From Prochlorococcus sp. AG-418-K17 (lineage in GTDB: Bacteria; Cyanobacteriota; Cyanobacteriia; PCC-6307; Cyanobiaceae): a stretch of DNA of 64,000 bases. The notes under the pieces were generated by a model that was not told the DNA's origin, made no database searches, and worked only from the letters and a program-made list of their open reading frames with translations. Location: positions 1-64,000 of the forward strand of contig QCMD01000004.1 of NCBI GenBank assembly GCA_003214055.1, read 5' to 3'. Of this stretch, positions 50,513 through 59,481 are shown piece after piece. Both the position numbers and the translations under genes were made by a program. Position 1 is the first letter of the stretch, and the number at the start of each line of letters is the position of its first letter.

Positions 50513-50568
50513 GGGGGAAACCCCATGCTCCTCACACACTAAATCGCCCGGTTTCTCGGGCTTTTTTT
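50513..50568 (+). ncRNA. yfr1: Yfr1 small regulatory RNA
   Basis: A 55-base RNA with the Yfr1 layout: a 5' stem GGGG-GAAA-CCCC (50513-50524; the flanking AT/AT could extend it), an unpaired stretch carrying CTCCTCACAC (50528-50537), then a 3' hairpin GCCCG-GTTTCT-CGGGC (50546-50561) and a run of seven T. It sits between guaB3 and trxA, the known locus in marine cyanobacteria. Yfr1 is reported to base-pair with outer-membrane porin mRNAs. The base before the core is G, where the usual motif reads ACUCCUCACAC. Confidence 0.93.
50546..50568 (+). terminator. Rho-independent terminator of Yfr1
   Basis: GCCCG/CGGGC stem with a six-base loop followed directly by seven T residues (50562-50568). It also insulates trxA from guaB3 read-through. 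Confidence 0.88.
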
Positions 50569-50662
50569 AAATATTTTTGTTACTTATATTTAGTATATCT
50601 GTAATGAAATCATCACTTAAAAGAATAGCCTGCTAAATTTTTTAAAAAGGAATGCTTAAATT

Positions 50663-50986
50663 ATGTCATCAGCTCCAGCCGTAACTGATTCTTCTTTTGA
50701 TAAAGAGGTACTGAAAAGTGATCTACCAGTATTGGTAGATTTTTGGGCTCCATGGTGTGGCCCATGTAGGATGGTTGCTCCAGTTGTAGAAGAAATTTCT
50801 AAAGACTTTGAAGGTAAAATTAAAGTATTTAAATTAAATACTGATGAGAACCCAAATGTTGCAAGTCAATATGGAATTAGAAGTATTCCAACACTCATGA
50901 TTTTTAAAGGGGGCCAAAAAGTAGATACTGTTGTAGGAGCGGTACCAAAAGCGACTCTTTCGAGTACATTGTCAAAGCATTTATAG
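50663..50986 (+). CDS. trxA: Thioredoxin
   Basis: 107-residue m-type thioredoxin with the redox centre W31-C32-G33-P34-C35 ([11 protein letters not shown]) and the cis-proline in RSIPTLMIF. It reduces target disulfides, including Calvin cycle enzymes and probably OpcA. An AAAAAGGA ribosome site precedes the ATG. hisH begins seven bases after its stop. Confidence 0.96.
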   Translation: MSSAPAVTDSSFDKEVLKSDLPVLVDFWAPWCGPCRMVAPVVEEISKDFEGKIKVFKLNTDENPNVASQYGIRSIPTLMIFKGGQKVDTVVGAVPKATLSSTLSKHL

Positions 50987-50993
50987 GAAGTCT

Positions 50994-51611
50994 TTGTACA
51001 AAATAGGGATTATTGATTATGGAATGGGCAATATTCATTCTGTTACTAAATCGCTTGAAAATCTCGGTGAGGAAATAACCTTAATCAAAAATATTAAACA
51101 AACAAAGGATTGTAAAGCATTAATTCTTCCTGGGGTAGGATCATTTGATCCTGCAATGAAAAATCTTAAGAATACTGATTTAATTGCACACATAAACAAT
51201 TGGATAAGTAGTGGGAAGTCATTCTTTGGAATTTGTTTGGGACTCCAACTCCTTTTTGACTCAAGTGATGAAGGAAGAATTAGAGGACTAGGTACCTTAA
51301 AAGGGCAAATAAAAAAAATACCACAAATAGATGGTCAAAGGATCCCTCATATAGGTTGGTGCAAACTTGATTCAACAAAAAAAAATACTTTATTAGGGGA
51401 CAATGATTTAAATAATTGGGTATATTTTGTTCATTCTTATCATGCGGTACCTGAGGATCCAAATATAATTGCTGCACAAGTCAATTATGGTTCAGAAAAA
51501 TTAACAGCAATAATTGAAAAAGAAAATTTATTAGCATGTCAATTTCATCCAGAAAAATCTGGAAAAACAGGAGAAAAAATTTTGAGAAGGTGGCTTAAAA
51601 AGGTTCATTAA
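50994..51611 (+). CDS. hisH: Imidazole glycerol phosphate synthase, glutaminase subunit HisH
   Basis: Class-I glutamine amidotransferase that feeds ammonia to HisF in histidine synthesis; 205 residues. It has IGIIDYGMGNIHSV at the start, the nucleophile cysteine about residue 81 in GICLGLQLLF, VYFVHSYHAV, and the catalytic His-Glu in CQFHPEKSG. The TTG start is supported by an AGGAAG ribosome site at proper spacing. It follows trxA closely and precedes rsmD by 14 bases. Confidence 0.95.
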   Translation: MYKIGIIDYGMGNIHSVTKSLENLGEEITLIKNIKQTKDCKALILPGVGSFDPAMKNLKNTDLIAHINNWISSGKSFFGICLGLQLLFDSSDEGRIRGLGTLKGQIKKIPQIDGQRIPHIGWCKLDSTKKNTLLGDNDLNNWVYFVHSYHAVPEDPNIIAAQVNYGSEKLTAIIEKENLLACQFHPEKSGKTGEKILRRWLKKVH

Positions 51612-51625
51612 CTAGTTGAAATATA

Positions 51626-52216
51626 ATGAAGACAAATTTAAGATTAATTGGCGGAAAAAAGATAGTAAGTCCAATTAATGACGATACAAGACCAACAACT
51701 TTGAGAGTGAGGGAGGCTATATTTAACATATTGCGAAATAGAGTAGAAAATAGTAATTGGTTAGATTTGTTTAGTGGAACAGGATCTATCTCCTGTGAGG
51801 CATATAATCATGGCGCCAAAAAAATTGTTTCAATCGAAAAAAATAAAAAAAATTTATTGATATGCAGAAAAAATTTATTTTCGCTTGAAGATATACAAAA
51901 TAGAAGAGGTGATATTGCAGTTATTTGCAAAGACGTTTTAACTTGGACAAAACCAAAATTTGAAAGAAACACCTTGTATAAATGTGATAGTTTTAATGAC
52001 CTTAAGTTTGATTTCGTATATCTAGATCCACCATATGGAGTTGATTATCATCAATTACTTTTAGAACAAATCTTTAATTGTGACTTTATAAAAAAAAATT
52101 CAATAGTAATTTGTGAACATTCGCCTAAATTAGAAATTATTAAAAATATTTTATGGAAAACTATCGATGTTAGAGATTATGGAAAATCAAGGTTGACCTT
52201 TTTAATCCATGTCTAA
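51626..52216 (+). CDS. rsmD: 16S rRNA (guanine966-N2)-methyltransferase RsmD
   Basis: 196-residue Rossmann-fold methyltransferase. It shows [15 protein letters not shown], the SAM loop [13 protein letters not shown] and the catalytic DPPYG motif ([12 protein letters not shown]). It modifies G966 of 16S rRNA. Its last 15 bases overlap the end of petG on the other strand. Confidence 0.92.
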   Translation: MKTNLRLIGGKKIVSPINDDTRPTTLRVREAIFNILRNRVENSNWLDLFSGTGSISCEAYNHGAKKIVSIEKNKKNLLICRKNLFSLEDIQNRRGDIAVICKDVLTWTKPKFERNTLYKCDSFNDLKFDFVYLDPPYGVDYHQLLLEQIFNCDFIKKNSIVICEHSPKLEIIKNILWKTIDVRDYGKSRLTFLIHV

Positions 52217-52321
52217 CATTCCTGATCCCCTTCTATATTGATTCCATGCACTTACAAATAATCCAAGTAAGGTAATTGGAACTAAACCTAAAACTATCCC
52301 ACATAAAAGAGGTTCAATCAT
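52202..52321 (-). CDS. petG: Cytochrome b6f complex subunit PetG
   Basis: A 39-residue single-span membrane subunit of the cytochrome b6f complex, too short for ordinary gene calling. It begins [20 protein letters not shown] and ends with [14 protein letters not shown], which is the recognisable PetG pattern: an acidic lumenal start, one hydrophobic helix, and a positively charged Arg-Arg stop on the stromal side. Its end overlaps the end of rsmD by 15 bases, and it is divergent from the cytM start (55 bases). Confidence 0.95.
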   Translation of the reverse strand: MIEPLLCGIVLGLVPITLLGLFVSAWNQYRRGSGMLDMD

Positions 52322-52376
52322 TTTCTGGCAATTTTTTTATTTCTTATACACAATTGTTACACAGGGAGAATTTTTT

Positions 52377-52763
52377 GTGTCAACATCTTCATCATCTGCA
52401 GCAGAAAAGAATCTGAAAATAGCTTTATTGAAAAAAATTTTAATTTTTTTCGGATTTATTCTTATTTTTATAATGTTTTTTAAAATTAATAATTATGAGA
52501 AAAGTTCTTATATTATTAAGACCCTTGAATTAAACGGATCGGTTGAACAAGGGTATTCTCTCTTTAAAACAAATTGTGTTGGATGCCATGGTATTACAGC
52601 TAGGGGATTAGTTGGACCAGATTTACATTCAATTACGCAACGTTTGAATGATAAACAGATAATTAAACAAGTTACTCAGGGTCTAACTCCACCTATGCCA
52701 AGTTTTGAAATTGATCCTGTAAATATGTCTGATTTATTAAGATATTTGCATAGTCTTGAATGA
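52377..52763 (+). CDS. cytM: Membrane-anchored cytochrome cM
   Basis: 128-residue c-type cytochrome. A single N-terminal hydrophobic segment (about residues 20-39) anchors it. The heme motif is Cys67-x-x-Cys70-His71 (NCVGCHG), followed by GLVGPDLHSI, and the distal methionine is in TPPMPSF. This matches cyanobacterial cytochrome cM, linked to tuning photosynthetic and respiratory electron flow. The GTG start is well placed after an AGGGAGAA ribosome site. It overlaps the next gene by ATGA. Confidence 0.9.
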   Translation: MSTSSSSAAEKNLKIALLKKILIFFGFILIFIMFFKINNYEKSSYIIKTLELNGSVEQGYSLFKTNCVGCHGITARGLVGPDLHSITQRLNDKQIIKQVTQGLTPPMPSFEIDPVNMSDLLRYLHSLE

Positions 52764-53512
52764 TTTTGGAGAAAAACTTTTCTAATTTAAAGATTATATT
52801 AGTTGAACCAAATGGTCCTTTAAACGTTGGTAGTGTTGCAAGATTATGCTCCAACTTTGAAGTTGAAGAATTAAGAATTGTTTCTCCAAAATGTGATATA
52901 AACTCTTTAGAAACAAAAAAGATGGCCCTAAAAAAAGGTCAAAAATTTATTGATCACTGCAAAATTTATCAAAACCTTGAAAATGCAATTTTTGATTGTG
53001 ATTTAGTTATTGCATCTTGTGGAAGGATTGATGTAAGTAAAGATTCATTTTTTGAATCTTCTGAAGATATATTTAGTTGGATCTTAACTTTTAAAAAGAT
53101 AAAAAATTTAGCAATTATATTTGGCAGAGAAGATAGAGGTTTAACTAATAATGAATTACTTCTGGCAAATAAGACTTTTAATATTCCTACTTCTAAGAAT
53201 AATCCTTCTTTGAATCTTTCTCACGCAGTTTCAATAGTTTTGTATGAATTAAATAAGCCTTCTAGAAGAAATTCTACTGTGGAATTAGAAGTTTTTGATC
53301 TTGCCTCATCTAAACAAATACATGATTCATTTGTGGAAATAGAGGAAATGCTTATGAAAGTTGGATATCTTTTAAAGCATACCTCTAGGGCTAAAATAAG
53401 TAAATTTAAAAATTATATTTTAAGGGCAAATACTTCAATGCAAGAAATAAACGTTTTAAGAGGAATTGTTAATCAAATTAACTGGTTTTTGAATAATTCT
53501 AAAAGAAATTAA
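52760..53512 (+). CDS. SPOUT-family RNA 2'-O-methyltransferase (TrmJ-like)
   Basis: 250-residue SPOUT-fold methyltransferase. Motif 1 is VEPNGPLNVGSVARL, motif 2 IIFGREDRGLTN, motif 3 IPTSKNNPSLNLSHAVSIVLYEL, the standard TrmH/TrmJ trio; the C-terminal helical extension fits TrmJ, which modifies position 32 of tRNA. The exact target is inferred. The start overlaps the cytM stop (ATGA), so translation is coupled. Confidence 0.9.
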   Translation: MILEKNFSNLKIILVEPNGPLNVGSVARLCSNFEVEELRIVSPKCDINSLETKKMALKKGQKFIDHCKIYQNLENAIFDCDLVIASCGRIDVSKDSFFESSEDIFSWILTFKKIKNLAIIFGREDRGLTNNELLLANKTFNIPTSKNNPSLNLSHAVSIVLYELNKPSRRNSTVELEVFDLASSKQIHDSFVEIEEMLMKVGYLLKHTSRAKISKFKNYILRANTSMQEINVLRGIVNQINWFLNNSKRN

Positions 53513-53633
53513 ATACTTATATCTTTTATTATATGTAATTTCCCTGAATTTTAATTTAATAAGGATATTTACTAAAAACATTTTCTGAAGTAACATCTAT
53601 TGATTAATTTGCTCATTAAAAAAAACTAAAACT

Positions 53634-54719
53634 GTGACTACAAAGAAAAGAAGAGTTTTTCCATTTACAGCTGTAATTGGTCAGGAAGAAATGAAATTAG
53701 CTCTCTTGTTAAATGTTATTGATCCAAGAATTGGAGGTGTAATGATAATGGGTGATAGAGGGACTGGTAAGTCCACTACAATTAGGGCTTTAGCTGATTT
53801 GTTGCCAGCAATAGACGTTGTTAAAGACGATCCATATAATAGTTCTCTGGTTGATCCTGATTTGCAGAGTAAAGAAGTTTTGGAAAAAATTGTTCAAGGG
53901 GAAAATCTAGAAAGTATTAAAAAACAAGTGCCTATGGTTGATTTACCTTTAGGCGCTACTGAAGACAGACTGTGTGGAACAATTGATATAGAGAAGGCTT
54001 TGAGTGAAGGTATTAAGGCATTCGAACCTGGGTTGTTGGCAAAAGCTAATAGGGGTTTACTGTACGTTGACGAAGTGAATTTGCTTGATGATCATTTAGT
54101 TGATGTCCTTTTAGATTCAGCTGCCTCCGGATGGAACACAGTTGAAAGGGAGGGAGTTTCAGTTCGACATCCTGCCAGGTTTGTTCTTATTGGATCAGGA
54201 AATCCAGAAGAAGGAGAACTAAGGCCTCAGCTATTAGACAGGTTTGGAATGAGTGTGGAGGTCAAAACAGTAAGAGATGCTGAATTAAGAGTTCAGGTAG
54301 TAGATCAAAGGACTTCTTTTGACGATAATCCTGATGAGTTTTCATTGAATGTTGAGAAACAGCAGGATGAACTTCAACAAAAGGTTATTAAAGCTCAAGA
54401 AATTCTAAATCTTGTTCAAATGGACGATGACCTTAGATTAAATATTTCTGCAATCTGCGGAGAACTTGATGTTGATGGTTTACGTGGAGATATTGTTACA
54501 AATAGATCTGCAAGGGCAATTGCAGCCTTCGAAGGCAGGACTGAAGTAGAAGAAGATGATATAGCAAGGGTTATTTCTTGTTCTTTAAGACATAGACTAA
54601 GAAAAGATCCATTAGAACAAGTCGATTCAGGTGAAAGGGTTATTCAAGCATTTTGTAAAGTTTTTGATTTAGATGAAAAAGATAATCTTTCTAAATTTCA
54701 ATTGTCTGCAGAAGCTTAA
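53634..54719 (+). CDS. chlI: Magnesium chelatase subunit ChlI
   Basis: AAA+ ATPase of the Mg-chelatase (ChlI-ChlD-ChlH) that inserts Mg into protoporphyrin IX, the branch point to chlorophyll. 361 residues with Walker [10 protein letters not shown] (about 40-48), Walker [14 protein letters not shown], the sensor region [18 protein letters not shown] and the [14 protein letters not shown] loop. The GTG start gives the usual N-terminus [15 protein letters not shown] 120-base gap upstream likely holds its promoter; ruvC starts five bases later. Confidence 0.97.
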   Translation: MTTKKRRVFPFTAVIGQEEMKLALLLNVIDPRIGGVMIMGDRGTGKSTTIRALADLLPAIDVVKDDPYNSSLVDPDLQSKEVLEKIVQGENLESIKKQVPMVDLPLGATEDRLCGTIDIEKALSEGIKAFEPGLLAKANRGLLYVDEVNLLDDHLVDVLLDSAASGWNTVEREGVSVRHPARFVLIGSGNPEEGELRPQLLDRFGMSVEVKTVRDAELRVQVVDQRTSFDDNPDEFSLNVEKQQDELQQKVIKAQEILNLVQMDDDLRLNISAICGELDVDGLRGDIVTNRSARAIAAFEGRTEVEEDDIARVISCSLRHRLRKDPLEQVDSGERVIQAFCKVFDLDEKDNLSKFQLSAEA

Positions 54720-54724
54720 TTACA

Positions 54725-55198
54725 GTGAGGATAATTGGGATAGACCCTGGATTAGCAAGAGTTGGATATGGAATTATTGAGGTGCAAAATGAAAAAACTG
54801 TATTGTTAGATTGCGGTGTAATTGAGACTAGTAAAGAAAAACAAGAGGAATATAGACTTTATGAAATATTCAAGGATCTTAATGAATTGATAAATCATTG
54901 GAATCCAAATTTAGCGGCGGTAGAAAAATATTTTTTTTATAGATCTAGTACAACTATCAGTGTAGTTCAGGCTCGAGGTGTGATTATGATGGTATTGGCC
55001 TCTAAAAAAATCAAAGTTAGTGAATATTCTCCTGCTCAGATAAAATTAACTATTGCAGGATCAGGTAAAGCATCCAAGAAAGAGGTTCTTGAGGCGGTTA
55101 TGTATAACTTAAAACTTACAAAAGCTCCAAAACCTGATGATTCTGCAGATGCATTAGCAATAGCACTTACAAAATTAAATGAAAAAGGCTTTAATTAA
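54725..55198 (+). CDS. ruvC: Holliday junction resolvase RuvC
   Basis: 157-residue endonuclease that cuts Holliday junctions after RuvAB branch migration. The RNase H-fold acids are seen in [12 protein letters not shown] (Asp near the start), [11 protein letters not shown], and the C-terminal [16 protein letters not shown] start, closely following chlI. No ruvA or ruvB is in the window. Confidence 0.95.
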   Translation: MRIIGIDPGLARVGYGIIEVQNEKTVLLDCGVIETSKEKQEEYRLYEIFKDLNELINHWNPNLAAVEKYFFYRSSTTISVVQARGVIMMVLASKKIKVSEYSPAQIKLTIAGSGKASKKEVLEAVMYNLKLTKAPKPDDSADALAIALTKLNEKGFN

Positions 55199-55207
55199 AT
55201 ACCCAGA

Positions 55208-55765
55208 ATGATTATCTTTAAACAAAAAAAATTGGAGAGGGATTTTTTTAGAAAAATTAGAGACGAGAACTCAATTAAGCAAAGGGAAAATGTAGAAAAA
55301 AATGTAAAGCTATATATTGATTTATTTGTTAAGGAATACAAAAATATTGGATACATAGCAATATATTGGCCTCTGAAAAATGAAGTCGACATTAGGAGTC
55401 TTAAGGAAAAGTTTTCCCTTGCTTTGCCCCGATGTAAAGAAAAAAAAGAATTGTTATTTTATCCATGGGATGAGAAACCTCTTTCGAAGGATTCTGAGGG
55501 TATTCTTAGTCCAGATAATTCTCTTTCATTAAACCATAAGCAGATAAGTATGATATTTGTTCCATGTCTGTCTGTTGATAAAAATTTAATAAGATTAGGT
55601 TATGGAGGAGGCTATTTTGATAAATTAAGAGTAGATAAAAATTGGAGGAATGTTCCATGCATTGGAGTATTACCTTCCAACTGTGTAAGCACGATTCCAT
55701 TAACTAGAGCTGATTGGGATATTCCCTTATCAGGTTTTATCACGGATAAAGATATATTTGTATAA
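55208..55765 (+). CDS. 5-formyltetrahydrofolate cyclo-ligase
   Basis: 185-residue ATP-dependent enzyme turning 5-formyl-THF into 5,10-methenyl-THF, recycling the folate pool that FolD also uses. The family motifs are MIFVPCLSVDKNLIRLGYGGGYFDKL and the terminal VLPSNCVSTIPLTRADW-DIP segment. It starts nine bases after ruvC. Similarity to the fold family YgfA is strong enough for the name. Confidence 0.92.
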   Translation: MIIFKQKKLERDFFRKIRDENSIKQRENVEKNVKLYIDLFVKEYKNIGYIAIYWPLKNEVDIRSLKEKFSLALPRCKEKKELLFYPWDEKPLSKDSEGILSPDNSLSLNHKQISMIFVPCLSVDKNLIRLGYGGGYFDKLRVDKNWRNVPCIGVLPSNCVSTIPLTRADWDIPLSGFITDKDIFV

Positions 55766-55803
55766 TAAAAAATTACAAATGATTTATTAATAGTTTAAAA
55801 AAA

Positions 55804-56229
55804 ATGGATAATTTAGAAAAATACAACAACTTGTCAAAGTTAGTTGAAAAGTTGAAGAGATCAGAAGATCCAAAAAGAAAATATGAGTACATTTTGTGGC
55901 TTGGTAAAAAATTGGAAGAACCAGAAGGTAAAATCCTTATTGAAGAAAATAAAGTTAAGGGATGCGTTTCAGAAGTTTATGTTAAGGCAAATATCAAAGA
56001 CGGTAAATTATTTTGGGAAGGATATTCTGATGCATTAATAACAAGAGGTTTATTGGCATTTCTAATTATGGGATTACATGAATTAACGCCAAATGAAGTT
56101 GTTAAAATTAATAAGAAATTTATAGAAGACACTGGTTTGAAAACAAGCTTAACTCCCTCTCGTTCCAATGGATTTTTAAACATCCTTTTGAAAATGCAGT
56201 CTCAGGCAAATGAATTTTTGCAGGTCTAG
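55804..56229 (+). CDS. sufE: SufE-like cysteine desulfurase activator
   Basis: 141-residue sulfur acceptor that stimulates SufS in iron-sulfur cluster assembly. The active cysteine lies in NKVKGCVSEVYV (about residue 51), and the fold is confirmed by YEYILWLGKKL, GYSDALITRGLLAFLI and the C-terminal RSNGFLNILLKMQ. No other suf gene is in the window. Confidence 0.92.
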   Translation: MDNLEKYNNLSKLVEKLKRSEDPKRKYEYILWLGKKLEEPEGKILIEENKVKGCVSEVYVKANIKDGKLFWEGYSDALITRGLLAFLIMGLHELTPNEVVKINKKFIEDTGLKTSLTPSRSNGFLNILLKMQSQANEFLQV

Positions 56230-56268
56230 TAATATAAAATTAAATTCATAATAAATAAGAAAGAAGAA

Positions 56269-57570
56269 ATGAGAAAATGCAAGATTGGTATCGTAGGCTT
56301 TGGGACTGTAGGTTCAGGGATTTATAAAATATTACGATCAGAAGTTGATTCACATCCAATTTTAGAAGAAATAGAAATTGTAAAAATTGCAGTTAAAGAC
56401 CTTGATAAAAAAAGGGATATTGAGCTAGATAATAATTTATTAACTGATGATCCAATTAAATTAATTAATGACCCCTCTATAGATGTAATTGTAGAGGTAA
56501 TGGGTGGTGTTGATTTAGCTAAAGATATTATTCTGAAATCATTAAAAGCAGGTAAATCTGTTGTCACAGCAAATAAAGCAGTCATTGCAAGATATGGACA
56601 TGAAATATATAAGACTGCTACTAAAAGAGGAGTTTATATCTTGTCAGAAGCGGCAGTTTGCGGCGGGATTCCTGTAATTGAACCTTTAAAAAGATCATTA
56701 AAAAGTAACAGCATTAAAAAAATGGTTGGGATAATTAATGGCACAACAAATTTTATTCTTTCAAAAATGACAAATGAAAAAGCTGATTATAAAGAGACCT
56801 TGAAATTGGCACAAAGCCTTGGTTATGCAGAATTCGATCCAACGGCAGATGTTGAAGGGCATGATGCTGCTGATAAGATTTCAATTCTTAGTGAACTTGC
56901 ATTTGGAGGGAAAATCAAAAGAGAGGATATACATTCTGAGGGCATTAGTAAAATTAATCTCAAGGATATCGAATATGCTAATAAATTAGGATTTGAAATA
57001 AAACTTTTAGCGCTATCCGAAAGGGGACAAATTAATAGTAATGATTCACTTGCTTTGAATATTTGGGTAGGCCCTTCCTTGATTCCAAAATCTCATCCAT
57101 TGGCAACAGTTAAAGGAGTTAATAATGCTTTATTGATAGAGGCTGATCCACTTGGAGAGATCATGTTGTATGGTCCAGGTGCAGGGAGTGGCCCAACTGC
57201 TGCATCAGTAGTTTCAGATATATTAAATCTGCATGCCGCTTCAGTAAAAAATAATAATTCAATCGATCCATTATTATCTTTTGATTTCTGGAGAAACTGT
57301 CATATCATAGAATCTTCACAAATAAATAAAAAGAATTACCTTAGAATCATTTGTCTTGATAGTCCAGGTGTAATAGGAAAGATTGGGGATATTTTTGGAA
57401 AGAATAATGTATCCATCGAATCAATAGTGCAACTAGATGCAAGTGAGGACAAAGCTGAAATTGTTGTTATTACACATGAGGTGAATAATGGAGATTTTGA
57501 GAAATCGAAAGATGAAATAAATTCTCTAAATGAAGTTAAAATTATTGCAAGTCAATTAAGTTGTATTTAA
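56269..57570 (+). CDS. hom: Homoserine dehydrogenase
   Basis: Enzyme at the threonine/methionine branch of aspartate metabolism, 433 residues. The N-terminal NAD(P) fold is IGIVGFGTVGSGIYK; the catalytic and dimer domain has NGTTNFILSKM, AEFDPTADVEGHDAADK; the C-terminus carries an ACT domain (LDSPGVIGKIGDIFGKNNVSI) for threonine feedback. It is 39 bases after sufE. Confidence 0.96.
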   Translation: MRKCKIGIVGFGTVGSGIYKILRSEVDSHPILEEIEIVKIAVKDLDKKRDIELDNNLLTDDPIKLINDPSIDVIVEVMGGVDLAKDIILKSLKAGKSVVTANKAVIARYGHEIYKTATKRGVYILSEAAVCGGIPVIEPLKRSLKSNSIKKMVGIINGTTNFILSKMTNEKADYKETLKLAQSLGYAEFDPTADVEGHDAADKISILSELAFGGKIKREDIHSEGISKINLKDIEYANKLGFEIKLLALSERGQINSNDSLALNIWVGPSLIPKSHPLATVKGVNNALLIEADPLGEIMLYGPGAGSGPTAASVVSDILNLHAASVKNNNSIDPLLSFDFWRNCHIIESSQINKKNYLRIICLDSPGVIGKIGDIFGKNNVSIESIVQLDASEDKAEIVVITHEVNNGDFEKSKDEINSLNEVKIIASQLSCI

Positions 57571-57640
57571 AAAAATAGTTTGCAAATTTCTTTATAGCTT
57601 GTTAAACCGAAGAAAGTAAGAGTTTGGTTTTAGCAACTTA

Positions 57641-57892
57641 ATGATTAATTCAAAACTACTAGATAATAAAAATGAAAAAAATAATTTAATTTGTTCTGAA
57701 AACCTTTACAAAGGTGCTTGTGTAAAAATTAAAAATAGCAATAAGACTTTTCAAGTAATTGGTATAAACATAGATAAAAAAGTTTGTTGGGTGAGAGAGT
57801 GGCCTTTCGCCTGTAATTCTAAAAAAACATTTGCTTTAGAAATAAGTCAAATAACCTTACAAATTTTTTGCTCAAATAATTCTTCAAAGTAA
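57641..57892 (+). CDS. Small conserved protein of unknown function
   Basis: 83 residues, not recognised. The middle (GACVKIKNSNKTFQVIGINIDKK) followed by VCWVREWPF looks like a small SH3-like beta-barrel, with four cysteines scattered along the chain. No signal peptide. It sits between hom (70 bases upstream) and an ABC binding protein (17 bases downstream) and is probably co-transcribed with the latter. Confidence 0.6.
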   Translation: MINSKLLDNKNEKNNLICSENLYKGACVKIKNSNKTFQVIGINIDKKVCWVREWPFACNSKKTFALEISQITLQIFCSNNSSK

Positions 57893-57909
57893 TTAAGTAC
57901 TTAACAAAT

Positions 57910-59481
57910 ATGAAAAAAAAAGTTGTTTTATCAATATTTTTTATTTTAATTTCTTTATTACAGACTTCTTGCGGCTCAAAAAGAATATCTAAGAAAATCA
58001 TAGTAGCAAGTTCTGGGAAAATTGAATCTTTGGATCCAGCTAGAGCTAATACTCTTAAAGCAATTCAATTAATCAGTTCTCTGGGAGACACATTATATGA
58101 ATTAAATTCTAACGGCGAATTAATACCTGAATTGGCTTCTGGGATGCCAATTATTTCAAAGGATAGACTTCAAATAAATATCAATTTAAGAAAAAATGTT
58201 TTTTTTCACGATGGAACTTTATTTAACTCAAATGCAATAAAGTTTACTTTTGATAGATTCAAAAGAATTGGAACGATGAATTATATCCTGGGAAATAAGA
58301 TTAAATCAATAGAAACACCAAGTGAATATTCAGTCATAATAAATTTGAATAAACCATCAAGTTCTTTAAATGGTTTACTTACATCAATAAATTTAACTCC
58401 AATATCTCCTACATTTTACAAAGAATATACTGATAAGTTTCTTAATGATAAATTCGTTGGTACTGGAAAGTATGTCCTGACTAGTTTTTCTAATGAAGTT
58501 CAATCAATTGATCCAAATTTGAATTATTGGGGTGAAAAGCCATTAAATAAGGGCATTAAATTTGTGGGATACTCAAATTCATCTTCTCTTTTTGGGGCTT
58601 TAAAAAGTAAACAAATTGACGTGCTTTTATCAAATTCAATTGATGATAGTCAGAGAAATAGTCTTAATAATTTAAGTAAAAATAAACAGTTTAAAGAAGG
58701 TAATAGCCCTTTCACTGAATTAAGTTTTATAAGCCTCAAAACCAGTTCTTATCCCTTAAATAATCTTAATTTAAGACTTGCTTTGGCAAAAAGTCTTAAT
58801 AGGAAACTAATTAGTGAGAAAGTAAGTTATGGATTAAGGGAGCCATCTAGATCAATTATTCCTCCGATATTAAAAAAAGATAATCAAGAACTTTGGCCTA
58901 AATATGATTATTTAGAAGCGAGAAGGTTATTGCAAAAAGAAAATTATTGTAATGGAAATATTCTGAAAATACCTCTTACTTATAGATCGAATGTGCCAGC
59001 TGACAAGCTTATTGCCCTTACATGGCAGGAAGAAATTAAAAGTTCTTTGAAAGATTGTATTGATATTGAACTCAATGGGGTTGAATCTACAACAATTTAT
59101 AAAAATCTAAGTTTAGGAATTTATACAGCAGTTCTTCTCGATTGGACTGGGGCTTATTCAGATCCAGAGGCCTATCTCACCCCTCTTTTAAGTTGTAATG
59201 AAATAGTTGATGGCATATGTAAAAAAGGAGAATCAGTTTACAGCGGTAGTTTTTGGGGATCTAATAAAGTGGAAAGTTTATTTCTTGAGAGTGAAAAAAT
59301 AAGTGGAATAAAAAGATTAGAAAAACTTGTTGAAATTGAAAAAATAGCAGCAAGTTCAATACCTTATATTCCTATTTGGATATCTTCTCAAAAAGCATGG
59401 TCTCAAAATAAGATATCAAAACCTATTTTTAATGGTGCAGGAATAATTTCATTGAGTGATCTTGAGTTAATTGATGAGTAG
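57910..59481 (+). CDS. ABC transporter substrate-binding lipoprotein, peptide/nickel type
   Basis: 523-residue extracytoplasmic solute receptor of the SBP_bac_5 (DppA/OppA/NikA) class. The signal peptide ends in a lipobox with Cys21 (LLQTSCGS). Class features are SLDPARANTLKAIQ, the typical RKNVFFHDGTLFNSNAIKFTF, and a C-terminal DWTGAYSDPEAY-like loop. The ligand is unknown: peptides are the default, but nickel, heme or other solutes are possible. It overlaps the permease gene by eight bases. Confidence 0.9.
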   Translation: MKKKVVLSIFFILISLLQTSCGSKRISKKIIVASSGKIESLDPARANTLKAIQLISSLGDTLYELNSNGELIPELASGMPIISKDRLQININLRKNVFFHDGTLFNSNAIKFTFDRFKRIGTMNYILGNKIKSIETPSEYSVIINLNKPSSSLNGLLTSINLTPISPTFYKEYTDKFLNDKFVGTGKYVLTSFSNEVQSIDPNLNYWGEKPLNKGIKFVGYSNSSSLFGALKSKQIDVLLSNSIDDSQRNSLNNLSKNKQFKEGNSPFTELSFISLKTSSYPLNNLNLRLALAKSLNRKLISEKVSYGLREPSRSIIPPILKKDNQELWPKYDYLEARRLLQKENYCNGNILKIPLTYRSNVPADKLIALTWQEEIKSSLKDCIDIELNGVESTTIYKNLSLGIYTAVLLDWTGAYSDPEAYLTPLLSCNEIVDGICKKGESVYSGSFWGSNKVESLFLESEKISGIKRLEKLVEIEKIAASSIPYIPIWISSQKAWSQNKISKPIFNGAGIISLSDLELIDE

